Below are positions 41,200 to 51,846 of a stretch of DNA of 64,000 nt, in pieces; position 1 is the stretch's first letter, and each line of letters starts with the position of its first letter. The stretch comes from Myxococcales bacterium (GTDB lineage: Bacteria; Myxococcota_A; Bradymonadia; UBA7976; UBA1532). The stretch is from contig JACKDP010000007.1 of NCBI GenBank assembly GCA_020633435.1, positions 462,683 through 526,682 of the forward strand, written 5' to 3'. The translations under genes and the position numbers were made by a program. Below the pieces are notes generated by a model. That model saw only the letters and a program-made list of their open reading frames with translations. It did not search any database and was not told the origin of the DNA.

Positions 41200-43688
41200 G
41201 CGGGCGGCGTCCGGTCGTCGCGCCACTGCATCGCGGCGGGCAGGATGATGAGCGTCGTCGCCAGGGCGGCGAGCATGCCGATCACCGTCAGCAGGCCCAG
41301 TGTGTTCAGGCCGCGGTCGTTGGCCGACATCAGGCTGGCAAAGCCAATGCACGTGGTGAGGGTGGCGAGGGTGGAGGCCATGCCGGTGGTGCGCACCACG
41401 TAGAGGGCGCTGTCGCGGCCGAGCTCCTTGTGGCGGTGGTACATATGGACGCCATTGTCGACGCCCATGCCGATGATGGTGGGCACGGCGAGCATGTTGA
41501 AGAAGTTCAGCTTCATGCCCATGAGGGCCATGAGGCCGGCAGAGATGCCCAGCCCCATGCCGAGGGGCATCATGATCATCGCCACCGCGCCCAGGTTGCG
41601 CTCGAACAGGAAGATGAGCATCAGCACCACCAGGAGCGCCGCGATGCTCGTCTTGAGGCCATCGAGCTTCATCGCCACGATGACCTCGGCCCAGACCATG
41701 GGCTTGCCCGAGACCACCGGCGGGCGCCCATCGAGGCCCTTGAGCGAGAGCATCTCGTCGCGGAAGGCCAGCGCGACCTCGCCGTCGTTGGTGCTGCCTC
41801 GGGGTGACACGAAGATGAACTCACCCAGGGTGCCATCGGTGTCGCTGAACTTGTCCTTCACCCAGTCCGGCAGGTCCTTGGCGGCGAACTCCTCGGGGTG
41901 GCAGTGCTTGAGCAGCTCGTCGGCCCCCTCCCGCGGATCGCCCTCGAAGAGCTTCACCTTGCGCCGCAGCTTCCGGCAGATGCGCTCCACCTGCTCCTTC
42001 TTCTCGGCCTGCTGGGCGGGCACGAGGGCGAAGAGCGACTGATAGCTCTTGATGCGGGGGTGGTAGATCTTGCCGCGATCGGTGCGCGTCTCGAGCTGCT
42101 GGTAGATGGACTCCGCCTCCTGGGCAGAGTTGGTGAAGATGACCGCCGGCGCCGAGGCCTGGGTGGTGCCGTACTGGATCTTCTCGTGCTCGGCCTTCTC
42201 CTTCTCCTCCTTCGGGCCGAGCTTGTTGAAGTCCAGCTCGAAGTCCACGAAGGCCGGGCCGAGGGTCGCCCCCGCCACGCCCAGCATCACGCCGACGACC
42301 ACGGTGCGGGGCCCCAGGGGGAACTTCCGCCGCACGATCTTGCCGTCCTCGCCGCGGTCGACCTTGTAGCCGAGCAGCTTCAGGGGCAGCCAGCGCTCGA
42401 AGATGAACGTCACGGCGGGGAACACGATGAGGACGGCGAGCAGGCAGAGGATGACGCCCACGGCCGCCACGCCGCCGAACTGGCTGAAGCCCCGGAAGTC
42501 GGCCAGGGTGAGGGCGAGGAAGGCCAGGGAGGTGGTCGAGCCGGCCAGCAGGCTGGCCATGCCGCAGTGCTGGTGGGTGGTGATCATCGACTCCAGCGGG
42601 TCGTGCCCTGCGGCCCGCTCCTCGCGGTAGCGGCCATAGAAGTGGATGCCGAAGTCGATGCCCAGGCCCAGGAGCACGGCGAAGATGAAGGCCGTGATGA
42701 TGTTCACGTAGCCGACGAACGCGGTGGCGAAGCCCACGGTCCAGGCCGTCCCCAGGATGAGGGGGATCATCACGCAGAAGAACGCCCGGAAGCTGCGGAA
42801 GGCCACCACCACCACCAGCGCCAGCAGGGCCAGGGAGATGCTGACCGATGACGTCATGTCCCCCTGGAGCTGCTGGGAGCGCTCCAGGGCGGTGCGGTAG
42901 CCGCCGCCCAGGTCCACCCGGGTCACGACGCCGCCGGCCTCGATGGGCCCCAGCTGCTCGGTGACGGCGGCCCGGACGGTCGTCTCGACCTCCTCCATGA
43001 TCTTGCGGCAGAAGGCCAGGTCGCTGGAGGAGCGCGTCGGGTACACCTGCAGGCCGATGGTGGTGTAGTCGCGGTTGAAGAAGTACTCGCGGTACTCCCC
43101 CCGCCGGCGGCGGAACGTGCGGCCGAGCTCGCTGAGGCCGTCGTCGCGCTCGATCTCGGCCCAGGAGAGCGTCGAGGGCGGCTCGGCCTCCTTCTTGGTG
43201 GCGCTCTCGTCCTCGAAGAGCTTGAGCTCCGCCTTGACGGCCTTCTGGATCTCGCTGGTGAGGTCCTCGTAGTACTCCCGCAGCTCCGGCAGCGACGGGA
43301 AGATGATCAGCGCGTTCTGATCGATGGTGCTGACGTCCTGCTTGAACCGCGCCTTGCGCACGTCCGGCAGGGCCTCGACGCGCCGGGTGATCTCGGGGAG
43401 CGCCTCCTTGACCCGCACGAAGTCGTCGGTCATCAGCGTGACGACGAGGATGTCCGCGCTGCCGAGGCGCTTCTCCAGCACCTCGCTGGCCTGGACGCTC
43501 GGCGCGGATCCCGGCAGCAGATCCTGGATGCGGCTGCGCAGCTCCAGGCGCGTGCCCGGCACCAGCATCCCGGCGGCCAGGAGGACCGAGAGGGCCGCCA
43601 CCGCCAGCGACAGCAGCGAGGTCAAGTAGGGGTGGCGGTGAATGAAAGTCACCAGCCGGCGAATGGGGCGTTCGGGCAGGACCTGCAT
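41193..43688 (-). CDS. RND superfamily (MMPL-type) exporter
   Basis: 831 residues from ATG 43688; GTG 43694 would add two. Two repeated halves, each one TM helix, a large periplasmic loop and five TM helices. First helix after PYLTSLLSLAVAALSVLLAA; first-half cluster with VLLGLGIDFGIHFYGRYREE, second-half counterpart VPTIIGMGVDNGVHMYHRHK; conserved IGFASLMSANDRGLNTLG near the end. The order and loops resemble MMPL/HpnN-type lipid or hopanoid transporters and SSD-like permeases rather than drug-efflux AcrB (no 1000-residue length, no adjacent membrane-fusion protein). Substrate unknown; a lipid is the best guess. Confidence 0.88.
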   Translation of the reverse strand: MQVLPERPIRRLVTFIHRHPYLTSLLSLAVAALSVLLAAGMLVPGTRLELRSRIQDLLPGSAPSVQASEVLEKRLGSADILVVTLMTDDFVRVKEALPEITRRVEALPDVRKARFKQDVSTIDQNALIIFPSLPELREYYEDLTSEIQKAVKAELKLFEDESATKKEAEPPSTLSWAEIERDDGLSELGRTFRRRRGEYREYFFNRDYTTIGLQVYPTRSSSDLAFCRKIMEEVETTVRAAVTEQLGPIEAGGVVTRVDLGGGYRTALERSQQLQGDMTSSVSISLALLALVVVVAFRSFRAFFCVMIPLILGTAWTVGFATAFVGYVNIITAFIFAVLLGLGIDFGIHFYGRYREERAAGHDPLESMITTHQHCGMASLLAGSTTSLAFLALTLADFRGFSQFGGVAAVGVILCLLAVLIVFPAVTFIFERWLPLKLLGYKVDRGEDGKIVRRKFPLGPRTVVVGVMLGVAGATLGPAFVDFELDFNKLGPKEEKEKAEHEKIQYGTTQASAPAVIFTNSAQEAESIYQQLETRTDRGKIYHPRIKSYQSLFALVPAQQAEKKEQVERICRKLRRKVKLFEGDPREGADELLKHCHPEEFAAKDLPDWVKDKFSDTDGTLGEFIFVSPRGSTNDGEVALAFRDEMLSLKGLDGRPPVVSGKPMVWAEVIVAMKLDGLKTSIAALLVVLMLIFLFERNLGAVAMIMMPLGMGLGISAGLMALMGMKLNFFNMLAVPTIIGMGVDNGVHMYHRHKELGRDSALYVVRTTGMASTLATLTTCIGFASLMSANDRGLNTLGLLTVIGMLAALATTLIILPAAMQWRDDRTPPAA

Positions 43689-43783
43689 CGTCACTGACTA
43701 GCATGGTCGGGGCCCCGCGGCCAGCGCGCCGAGATGGTCGATTCCGGTTGATCTCGCCGGGCGGCCCCGCCAGAAGATGCGCC

Positions 43784-44860
43784 ATGCGCCGCCGACACTT
43801 CGATGCCCTCCGCCCGCTCTGCCCGAACTGCCGATCCCAGGGGGTCGAGTCGGCCCTCCGCATCGGCGCCGTGGCCCGTGAGCGGGGCAGCCTGGTGCTG
43901 GAGGGGGCCCTGCACTGCTCCCGCGCGGGCTGCCAGGCCGAGTACCCCATCATCGACGGGGTGCCCATCCTGGTGGCGGGCGTGCGGGCGTTCATCACCG
44001 ACAACCTGCTGTACCTGCTGGCCCGTGACGACCTGTCGTCCCACGCCGAGAGCATGCTGGGGGACGGCAGCGGGCCGGGCTCGGCCTTCAACACGACGCG
44101 GCAGTTCCTCTCCAGCTACGCCTGGGACCACTACGCGGATCTGGACCCGCAGGAGCCGGCGAGCGAGCCCCGACCGGGGGCCGTCATCCGCACCCTCGAC
44201 CGCGGCCTCGAGCTGCTGGGCGGCGTGCCGGAGGGGCCGGCCATCGAGATCGGCTGCTCGGTGGGGCGCACCAGCTTCGAGATGGCCGCCCGCCACCGCG
44301 GGCTGGTGCTCGGCGTCGACGTGAACGTCTCGATGATCCGGCTCGCGGCCCGCGTGCTCGTCGAGGGGGAGGTGCGCTATCCCCGCCGCCAGGTGGGCAT
44401 CGTCTTCGAGCGCCGCACCCTGCCGGCCCGCTTCCCCGACGCCGACCGCGTCGACTTCTGGATCGCCGACGCCCTGGCCCTGCCGTTCGCCGACGCCACC
44501 TTCGCCCTGGCCGTGAGCCTGAACGTGCTGGACTGCGTGCCGGCCCCGTACGCGTTCCTGGGCGAGATCGCCCGCGTGCTGGCCGGCGGGGGCGGCGCCG
44601 TCCTGAGCACCCCGTATGACTGGTCCCCCGGGGCGACGCCCGTCGAGGCGTGGATCGGCGGGCACTCCCAGCGGGGGCCCAACCGCGGCGCTGCCGAGCC
44701 CTTCGTCCGCTCGCTGCTGGACGGCACGCACCCCCAGGCCGTCCCCGGGCTGCGGCTCGTCGGTGAGGACGCCGACTCGCCCTGGCACGTCCGGCTGCAC
44801 GCCCGCAGCACCATGCTCTACCGCAACCACCTGCTGGCGCTGCGGGCGGGGCGCGCGTGA
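43784..44860 (+). CDS. SAM-dependent methyltransferase with N-terminal Trm112-like zinc ribbon
   Basis: 358 residues from ATG 43784. N-terminal zinc ribbon: LCPNCRSQG and LHCSRAGCQAEYPIIDGVPI, the Trm112p-like pattern found in front of several bacterial methyltransferases. Class I methyltransferase fold: AIEIGCSVGRTSFEMAARH (motif I), VLGVDVNVSMIRLAARVL, DFWIADALALPFADATFALA (motif IV/post I), LGEIARVLAGGGGAVLST. Substrate unknown; Cys-ribbon methyltransferases of this kind modify small molecules or quinone-like compounds. It overlaps the next gene by 4 bp. Confidence 0.85.
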   Translation: MRRRHFDALRPLCPNCRSQGVESALRIGAVARERGSLVLEGALHCSRAGCQAEYPIIDGVPILVAGVRAFITDNLLYLLARDDLSSHAESMLGDGSGPGSAFNTTRQFLSSYAWDHYADLDPQEPASEPRPGAVIRTLDRGLELLGGVPEGPAIEIGCSVGRTSFEMAARHRGLVLGVDVNVSMIRLAARVLVEGEVRYPRRQVGIVFERRTLPARFPDADRVDFWIADALALPFADATFALAVSLNVLDCVPAPYAFLGEIARVLAGGGGAVLSTPYDWSPGATPVEAWIGGHSQRGPNRGAAEPFVRSLLDGTHPQAVPGLRLVGEDADSPWHVRLHARSTMLYRNHLLALRAGRA

Positions 44861-45483
44861 GCGACGGCCACCTGGAGGCGTGGGCCGCCTTCGAGGACGC
44901 CGCGTCCCCGGCCCGGGCCCCGCTGCTCGACGCGGGCTGGGGGGCCTTCGCCGTCGTCTTCGGGCGGCCGGACGTGTCGCCTCTGATCGCGCGCCTGCTG
45001 CTGGATCTGGGGCCGCTGCCCGTCTGGGTGCGCCCGGCGGTGGTCGGGACGGCCCAGGCCGATCCCGTGGACCTGCTGGGCGTCGCCGTGCGCCACGCGA
45101 CCCAGGTGGCCCTCCCGGCAGCGCTGGCGGGCACGCCGCTGGCGCCACCGACCGTGGAGGGGCCGCTGGACGTGGCGGCCGCGCGGGGCCTCGGCGGCGC
45201 CCTGGGCGCCCTGGCGCGGGAGGCCCTGGACGCCTTCGGCCATGGGCCCCAGGAGACGGCCGCGCGGCTGCTGGCCGGGGCCGTGGGGCACTACGTGCGC
45301 GTGCTCACGGGGGCGCCCGAGGCGGGCCGCGAGGTCATGAGCCAGGTGGCCGCCGCGACGCGCGCCCTCGCGCAGCTCGACGCCGGCGCCCCGCTGGCCC
45401 TCACCCGCGCGTGCCTCGCCGGCCCCTGGGAGGCCCTCGACGCGGCCACGGTCGCCGCCGAAGAGGCCGACGCAAGCGCCTGA
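44857..45483 (+). CDS. Hypothetical protein coupled to the methyltransferase
   Basis: 208 residues from GTG 44857 (GTGA overlap with the methyltransferase stop). The sequence is Ala/Leu-rich and mostly helical (DVSPLIARLLLDLGPLPVWV, GALAREALDAFGHGPQETAA, EVMSQVAAATRALAQLDAG), with no signal peptide, no cysteine cluster and no motif I recognise. Base composition matches neighbours and the start is coupled, so it is probably real. It may be a helper of the upstream methyltransferase. Convergent with the TPMT-family gene, 2 bp apart. Confidence 0.6.
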   Translation: MSDGHLEAWAAFEDAASPARAPLLDAGWGAFAVVFGRPDVSPLIARLLLDLGPLPVWVRPAVVGTAQADPVDLLGVAVRHATQVALPAALAGTPLAPPTVEGPLDVAAARGLGGALGALAREALDAFGHGPQETAARLLAGAVGHYVRVLTGAPEAGREVMSQVAAATRALAQLDAGAPLALTRACLAGPWEALDAATVAAEEADASA

Positions 45484-45485
45484 GT

Positions 45486-46067
45486 CTATTCGACTTTCTG
45501 GAAGACGCCCTCGAGCTGCGGCACCCCCCGGGGGGCGAACTGCTCGGCCGCCGGGGCCAGCCGCACCACGCGGAAGCGTGGCTCGAAGCGGGCCCGCAGC
45601 GCCGCGGGGCTGGTGCCATGGGGGCCAGGGCCGCCCGCGTCGTCGAAGTGCAGGAACGCGCCGAGGAGGTGGCCCCCCGGCCGCAGCAGCCCCCAGACGG
45701 CGTCGCGGTAGGCGTCGAGGAGGTCGCGCTCCAGCGCGCAGTAGCAGGTGTGCTCGACGACGGCGTCGTAGGCTTCGGGTCGGGCCTCGGGCAGCGCGAA
45801 CAGGTCGCCGGCCAGCCACTCCAGGTCATCGAGCGCCCCGACCCGGGCGGCGGCCTCCGCCAGCGCCGTGGGCGAGAGGTCGAGCCCCGTGACGACGAAG
45901 CCCGCCCGCGCCAGGGCTTCGGCGTCGTGCCCCCGCCCGCAGCCTGGCACCAGCACGCGAGCGCCCGGGCCCAGGACGGTGCGGGCGAGCCGCTGGACCA
46001 CCGGCGATGGGCCGCCCAGATCCCAGGGGGTGTTGCCGATCTGGTAGCGCTCTTCCCAGCCGCTCAT
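45486..46067 (-). CDS. Thiopurine S-methyltransferase (TPMT) family methyltransferase
   Basis: 193 residues. Starts WEERYQIGNTPWDLGGPSP, the typical TPMT N-terminus that contacts the methyl donor. Motif I is VLVPGCGRGHDAEALARAGF, followed by VTGLDLSPTALAEA, VVEHTCYCALERDLLDAY (family signature near the active site) and LLRPGGHLLGAFLHFDD. Members methylate thiols, halides, selenium/tellurium or chalcogen compounds; substrate not predictable. A single gene with a divergent neighbour at 46187. Confidence 0.9.
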   Translation of the reverse strand: MSGWEERYQIGNTPWDLGGPSPVVQRLARTVLGPGARVLVPGCGRGHDAEALARAGFVVTGLDLSPTALAEAAARVGALDDLEWLAGDLFALPEARPEAYDAVVEHTCYCALERDLLDAYRDAVWGLLRPGGHLLGAFLHFDDAGGPGPHGTSPAALRARFEPRFRVVRLAPAAEQFAPRGVPQLEGVFQKVE

Positions 46068-46186
46068 GCCCAGGTCCTCCCCGCCATCGTCGCTCTCGGC
46101 GTCGCCGCCGGCGCCATCATGCCGGCCGCGCGCCCGGGCGGCCAGGGGTGGTGACTTGCGGTCGGTTCCAGGCTAGGTTGGCGCCG

Positions 46187-46996
46187 ATGGAAGACCTCGA
46201 TCCCAGCGATCCCGCGGCGCCGTTCGAGCGGCCGGGGGGGCCGGTGGCGGTGCTCTGCCTGCACGGGCTGACGGGGACGCCGTTCGTCTGGCGGCCCCTG
46301 GCCGACGCCCTCGCGGCGGCCGGCTACCACGTGCGGGCCCCGCGCCTGGTGGGCCATGGCCACGACCCGGCCGTGCTGCGCCACACGCGCTTCCTCGACT
46401 GGCTGGGGACGGCCCGCCGCGCCTTCGACGACCTGGCCGAGCGTCACCCGCGCATCTTCATCGTCGGGCTCTCCATGGGCAGCCTGGCGGGCCTCGTCCT
46501 GGCCCATGAGCGCGGCGACCGGGTGGCCGGGGTGGTGGCCATGGCGACGCCCCTGGAGCTGAAGCCGACGCAGCAGCTCATGCTGGGGCTGGCCCGCAAG
46601 CTGCCCCTGGCCGACGCGCTGCCCTACGCCCTCAAGCGCAGCGGCCCCGACGTCTCCGATCCGGGCGTGGCGGCGGCGATGCCGGACTACGACCGCACCC
46701 CCATCGCGGCGGCGGCGAGCATGCTGGAGGGGCAGGCGGCCGTGAAGGCGCGCATGGCGCGGCTGTCGGTGCCGGTCCTCGTCCAGCACGGCCGCCACGA
46801 CCACGTCGCGCCGGTGCGCAACGTCCAGCTCCTGATGGACGGCCTGCGCACGCCGAGCCGCCGGGCCATCATCTACCCGCGCAGCTGGCACATCCTGCCG
46901 CTGGACGTCGAGCACACCGCGGTGATCCGCGATGTGCTCGACTTCGTTGAGGATCCGGTGGGGTTCACGCGCCGCGGGCCACAGCCGCTCGCGTAG
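46187..46996 (+). CDS. Alpha/beta hydrolase (carboxylesterase-type)
   Basis: 269 residues from ATG 46187. Oxyanion motif VLCLHGLTGTPFVWRPLADA, nucleophile elbow FIVGLSMGSLAGLVLAHE (Ser in GLSMGS), acid in VLVQHGRHDHVAPVRNVQ and His in YPRSWHILPLDVEHTAV. The pattern and size fit Est30-type carboxylesterases and monoacylglycerol lipases. No signal peptide, so likely cytoplasmic, cleaving short- to medium-chain esters. Convergent with hppA across a hairpin. Confidence 0.88.
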   Translation: MEDLDPSDPAAPFERPGGPVAVLCLHGLTGTPFVWRPLADALAAAGYHVRAPRLVGHGHDPAVLRHTRFLDWLGTARRAFDDLAERHPRIFIVGLSMGSLAGLVLAHERGDRVAGVVAMATPLELKPTQQLMLGLARKLPLADALPYALKRSGPDVSDPGVAAAMPDYDRTPIAAAASMLEGQAAVKARMARLSVPVLVQHGRHDHVAPVRNVQLLMDGLRTPSRRAIIYPRSWHILPLDVEHTAVIRDVLDFVEDPVGFTRRGPQPLA

Positions 46997-46997
46997 G

Positions 46998-47019
46998 CGC
47001 CGCCCCGGGCGGGGCGGCG
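46998..47019. terminator. Strong hairpin between convergent genes
   Basis: CGCCGCCCC, loop GGGC, GGGGCGGCG: a perfect 9-bp stem starting 2 bases after the hydrolase stop and ending 7 bases before the hppA stop. No T-runs on either side; it probably slows polymerase from both directions. Confidence 0.5.
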
Positions 47020-47025
47020 TAGGGC

Positions 47026-49149
<2,124 letters not shown>

Positions 49150-49234
49150 GTTCTTACGCTCCTCTCTCTACGGGCAGGGGACGCCGCCAGGCGTTCCAGG
49201 GGCCGGGCCCCGACCTTCCCCGGGTCGCGCGGGG

Positions 49235-49807
49235 CTACCGCGCGACGTTGATGACATTCATGGCCATGCGTGGTCCGTCCCGAAGGGCCAGCCGCACGGC
49301 GTCCACCCCCCGATCCAGCAGATCGGGCAACCACTCGCGCTCCTCGCGGCTGAAGTCCGCGAGGACGAAATCCGAGACCGCGCCGTGCTGGGGGCGGCCG
49401 ATGCCGACCCGCAGCCGGACGAAGTCCGCCGTGCCGAGCTGGGCGACGATGGACCGCAGGCCGTTGTGGCCTGCGTGACCGCCCCCCACCTTCAGCCTGA
49501 TGGTGCCGAACGGCAGGTCGAGCTCATCGTGGATGACCAGGATGTTCCCGACCTCGACGTTGAAGAAGCTGCGCGCCGCGGAGACCGACTTGCCGCTCAG
49601 GTTCATGAAGGTGTCGGGCTCGAGCAGCGCCGCCGGCTTCCCTTCCAGGTTGCCGGCGGCGTAGCGCCCGCTGAACCGCGTGCGGCTGAGGGGGAGCCCC
49701 GCCCCGTCCGCCAGGCGATCGACCACCATGAACCCCACGTTGTGCCGGTTGCCGGCATAGCGGGGGCCCGGGTTGCCGAGGCCGACGACGAGGCAGCGGT
49801 CCTCCAC
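49235..49807 (-). CDS. pth: Peptidyl-tRNA hydrolase
   Basis: 190 residues. Pth releases peptides from prematurely dissociated peptidyl-tRNA. Visible: LVVGLGNPGPRYAGNRHNVG with the catalytic histidine in RHNVGF, LLEPDTFMNLSGKSV, ILVIHDELDLPFGTIRLK (catalytic Asp), GGHAGHNGLRSI and VRLRVGIGRP. Full length. The order prs, rplY, pth is widespread among proteobacteria and suggests a translation-linked operon, 9 bp after rplY. Confidence 0.96.
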   Translation of the reverse strand: MEDRCLVVGLGNPGPRYAGNRHNVGFMVVDRLADGAGLPLSRTRFSGRYAAGNLEGKPAALLEPDTFMNLSGKSVSAARSFFNVEVGNILVIHDELDLPFGTIRLKVGGGHAGHNGLRSIVAQLGTADFVRLRVGIGRPQHGAVSDFVLADFSREEREWLPDLLDRGVDAVRLALRDGPRMAMNVINVAR

Positions 49808-49816
49808 GGCGCCCGA

Positions 49817-50425
49817 CTACTTCTTCTTCTTCGCGGCCTTCGGATCCTCGGCGGCCTTCTTCTTCCCGCGGGGCTTCATGACCTTCACGACCACGTAGTC
49901 ACGGTCGTACACGGCCTCGACGCCCTCGGGCAGCGGCATCTGGCTCGCCATCACGCCGTCGTTGTGATCGAGGTTCGTGATGTCGATGAGGACCTCGGCC
50001 GGGATGTCCGCCGGCTTCCCCCGCAGCTTCACGTCGCGGTAGGGCTTGCGCAGGCGGCCACCGGTGGCGACACCGACGGAGCGGCCCGTCACGTTCACCG
50101 GCACCATGGCGGTCAGGGCCTGGTCGAGGTCGGGCACGACCAGGTCCACGTGGAGAATCTCGCGGCTGATGGCGTCGCGCTGCACCTCGCGAATCATCAC
50201 GTGGCGCGGCTCCTCACCGGGCAGCGTGACAGCGAACACAGCGTTGAAACCCTTGGGGTTTCGCAGGCCCTTGTTCAGCTCGGCGGGGTCGAGGCTCACA
50301 GATACGGGCGAATCAACACCGTGCCCGTAGAGCACCGCCGGCAGCCGCCCCTCGGCACGATGCCGCCTAGCGGTTCCCTTGCCCCCGGTCTCCCGGCGGG
50401 CGCAATCAATGGCGATGGCGTCCAA
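49817..50425 (-). CDS. rplY: Ribosomal protein bL25 (CTC/TL5 type)
   Basis: 202 residues, the long form with an N-terminal 5S rRNA-binding domain (ARRETGGKGTARRHRAEGRL, PAVLYGHGVDSPVSVS) and the C-terminal CTC domain (ILHVDLVVPDLDQALTAMVP, LRGKPADIPAEVLIDI). It ends in a Lys-rich tail (AAEDPKAAKKKK). The start is TTG 50425, preceded by GAGGAAAG; the first residues MDAIAIDC fit the family. Located between prs and pth. Confidence 0.94.
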   Translation of the reverse strand: MDAIAIDCARRETGGKGTARRHRAEGRLPAVLYGHGVDSPVSVSLDPAELNKGLRNPKGFNAVFAVTLPGEEPRHVMIREVQRDAISREILHVDLVVPDLDQALTAMVPVNVTGRSVGVATGGRLRKPYRDVKLRGKPADIPAEVLIDITNLDHNDGVMASQMPLPEGVEAVYDRDYVVVKVMKPRGKKKAAEDPKAAKKKK

Positions 50426-50455
50426 TGGTCTTTCCTCGTCTGGGTGGGTGCTCGG

Positions 50456-51397
50456 TCAGAAATGAAACAAGCTGGAGACCGAGCTGAGATCGTGAATGCG
50501 CTTGATGGCCTCTCCGAACACGTTGGCGGCGGAGAGGACCTTGACCTTGGGGCAGGCGCGTCCGGCGGCGGTGAGGGGGATCGTGTTGGACACGATGACC
50601 TCCTCGATGACGCTCTCGGACAGGCGCGTGATGGCCGGCCCCGACAGGACCGGGTGGGTGGCCAGGGCGAAGACCCGCCGGGCGCCGAAGTCGCGCAGGA
50701 CCTGAGCCGCCTGGCAGATGGTGCCGGCCGTGTCGATCATGTCGTCCACCAGGACCACGTCGCTGTCCTCGACGTCGCCCACGAGGTGCATGACCTCGGC
50801 GACGTTGGGGCCCGAGCGGCGCTTGTCGACGATGGCGAGGGCCGCGTCGAGCCGCTTGGCGTAGCTGCGGGCCCGCTCGACGCCGCCGGCGTCGGGGGAC
50901 ACGATGACCGGGTTGTGGAGCTCGAGATCCTTGAGGTAGCGCAGCATCACCGGCGAGCAGTAGAGGTGATCCACCGGGCCGTTGAAGAAGCCCTGGATCT
51001 GCCCCGCGTGCAGCTCCATCGTGATGAGGCGCGAGCAGCCCGCCGCCAGCAGCAGATCCGTCACCAGCCGCGCCGAGATGGGGGCGCGGGGGGCGGCCTT
51101 GCGGTCCTGCCGGGCGTAGCCGAAGTAGGGGATGACCGCCGAGATGCTGCCCGCCGAGGCCCGCTTGAGGGCGTCGGCCATGATGAGCAGCTCCATCAGG
51201 TTGTCGTTGACCGGGGCGCTGGTGCTCTGGATGACATACACGTCGGCGCCGCGCACGGACTCGTCGATCTCGACCCGGATCTCGCCGTCCGAGAAGCGAT
51301 TCACCCGGGCGTTGCCCAGGGGAACGTTGACGTAGGCGCAGATCTCGCGGGCCAGCTCCGGATTCGAGTTCCCCGTGAAGATCCTGACGGACGGCAT
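50456..51397 (-). CDS. prs: Ribose-phosphate pyrophosphokinase
   Basis: 313 residues; makes PRPP from ribose 5-phosphate and ATP. Visible: FTGNSNPELAREICAYVNVP, RFSDGEIRVEIDESVRGADV, PYFGYARQDRKAAPRAPISA (ATP and metal), VVSPDAGGVERARSYAKRL, and the PRPP-binding VVLVDDMIDTAGTICQAAQ. Class I length. Directly downstream of tRNA-Gln (20 bp from the CCA end) on the same strand. Confidence 0.96.
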   Translation of the reverse strand: MPSVRIFTGNSNPELAREICAYVNVPLGNARVNRFSDGEIRVEIDESVRGADVYVIQSTSAPVNDNLMELLIMADALKRASAGSISAVIPYFGYARQDRKAAPRAPISARLVTDLLLAAGCSRLITMELHAGQIQGFFNGPVDHLYCSPVMLRYLKDLELHNPVIVSPDAGGVERARSYAKRLDAALAIVDKRRSGPNVAEVMHLVGDVEDSDVVLVDDMIDTAGTICQAAQVLRDFGARRVFALATHPVLSGPAITRLSESVIEEVIVSNTIPLTAAGRACPKVKVLSAANVFGEAIKRIHDLSSVSSLFHF

Positions 51398-51416
51398 CGC
51401 GTCGCCTCCGGGTGCG

Positions 51417-51491
51417 TGGCAGGGGCGGTAGGATTCGAACCTACGTCAGCGGGAACCAAAATCCCGTGGCTTACCGCTAGCCCACGCCCCT
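51417..51491 (-). tRNA. tRNA-Gln (anticodon TTG), CCA encoded
   Basis: Read on the minus strand: acceptor AGGGGCG pairs with CGCCCCT, D stem GGCT/AGCC, anticodon stem CGGGA/TCCCG with loop TTTTGGT (TTG at 34-36), T stem GTAGG/CCTAC with TTCGAAT loop, discriminator G, then CCA. All stems are perfect. A TTGACC motif lies at 51534-51539 upstream, but no convincing -10 accompanies it. Confidence 0.96.
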
Positions 51492-51669
51492 AAATAATGC
51501 GCAACTTCTTGAAATTTCGGAGGAATCGCGAAAGGTCAAGTCGGGCGCCCCGCTGGACGCGGGTAGATAGCACAGGGGGGGTAGGCTGTCAACGCGCGAT
51601 GCCGCGCGTGGCGCCACGCCGCGGCGTTGTGGGCGAGACCGCGCGGCCTCGCCGTGGTATGACGGCCCC

Positions 51670-51822
51670 ATGGAGCTGCCCATCGCCCTGCTCGGCCTGC
51701 TGGTCGTCGTCATCGTGGCGCTCGCGTCGCCCTCGCTCGCGGCCGGCCTCTTCGTGCTGGCCTGCCTCGTCTCGGCGAGCGTGGCGACGCTGGCCGTCCT
51801 CGCCCGCAACGGGCGGTCGTGA
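51670..51822 (+). CDS. Small two-helix membrane protein (50 aa)
   Basis: ATG 51670 to TGA 51822. The sequence starts MELPIALLGLLVVVIVALAS and continues GLFVLACLVSASVATLAVLA before a basic RNGRS end, two likely transmembrane helices. No clear ribosome site is seen. It precedes the DUF2723 gene by 24 bp on the same strand and could be co-transcribed. Short and of simple composition, so it could be spurious. Confidence 0.4.
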   Translation: MELPIALLGLLVVVIVALASPSLAAGLFVLACLVSASVATLAVLARNGRS

Positions 51823-51846
51823 GCGCGAGGTGACGACGCCCGCCCG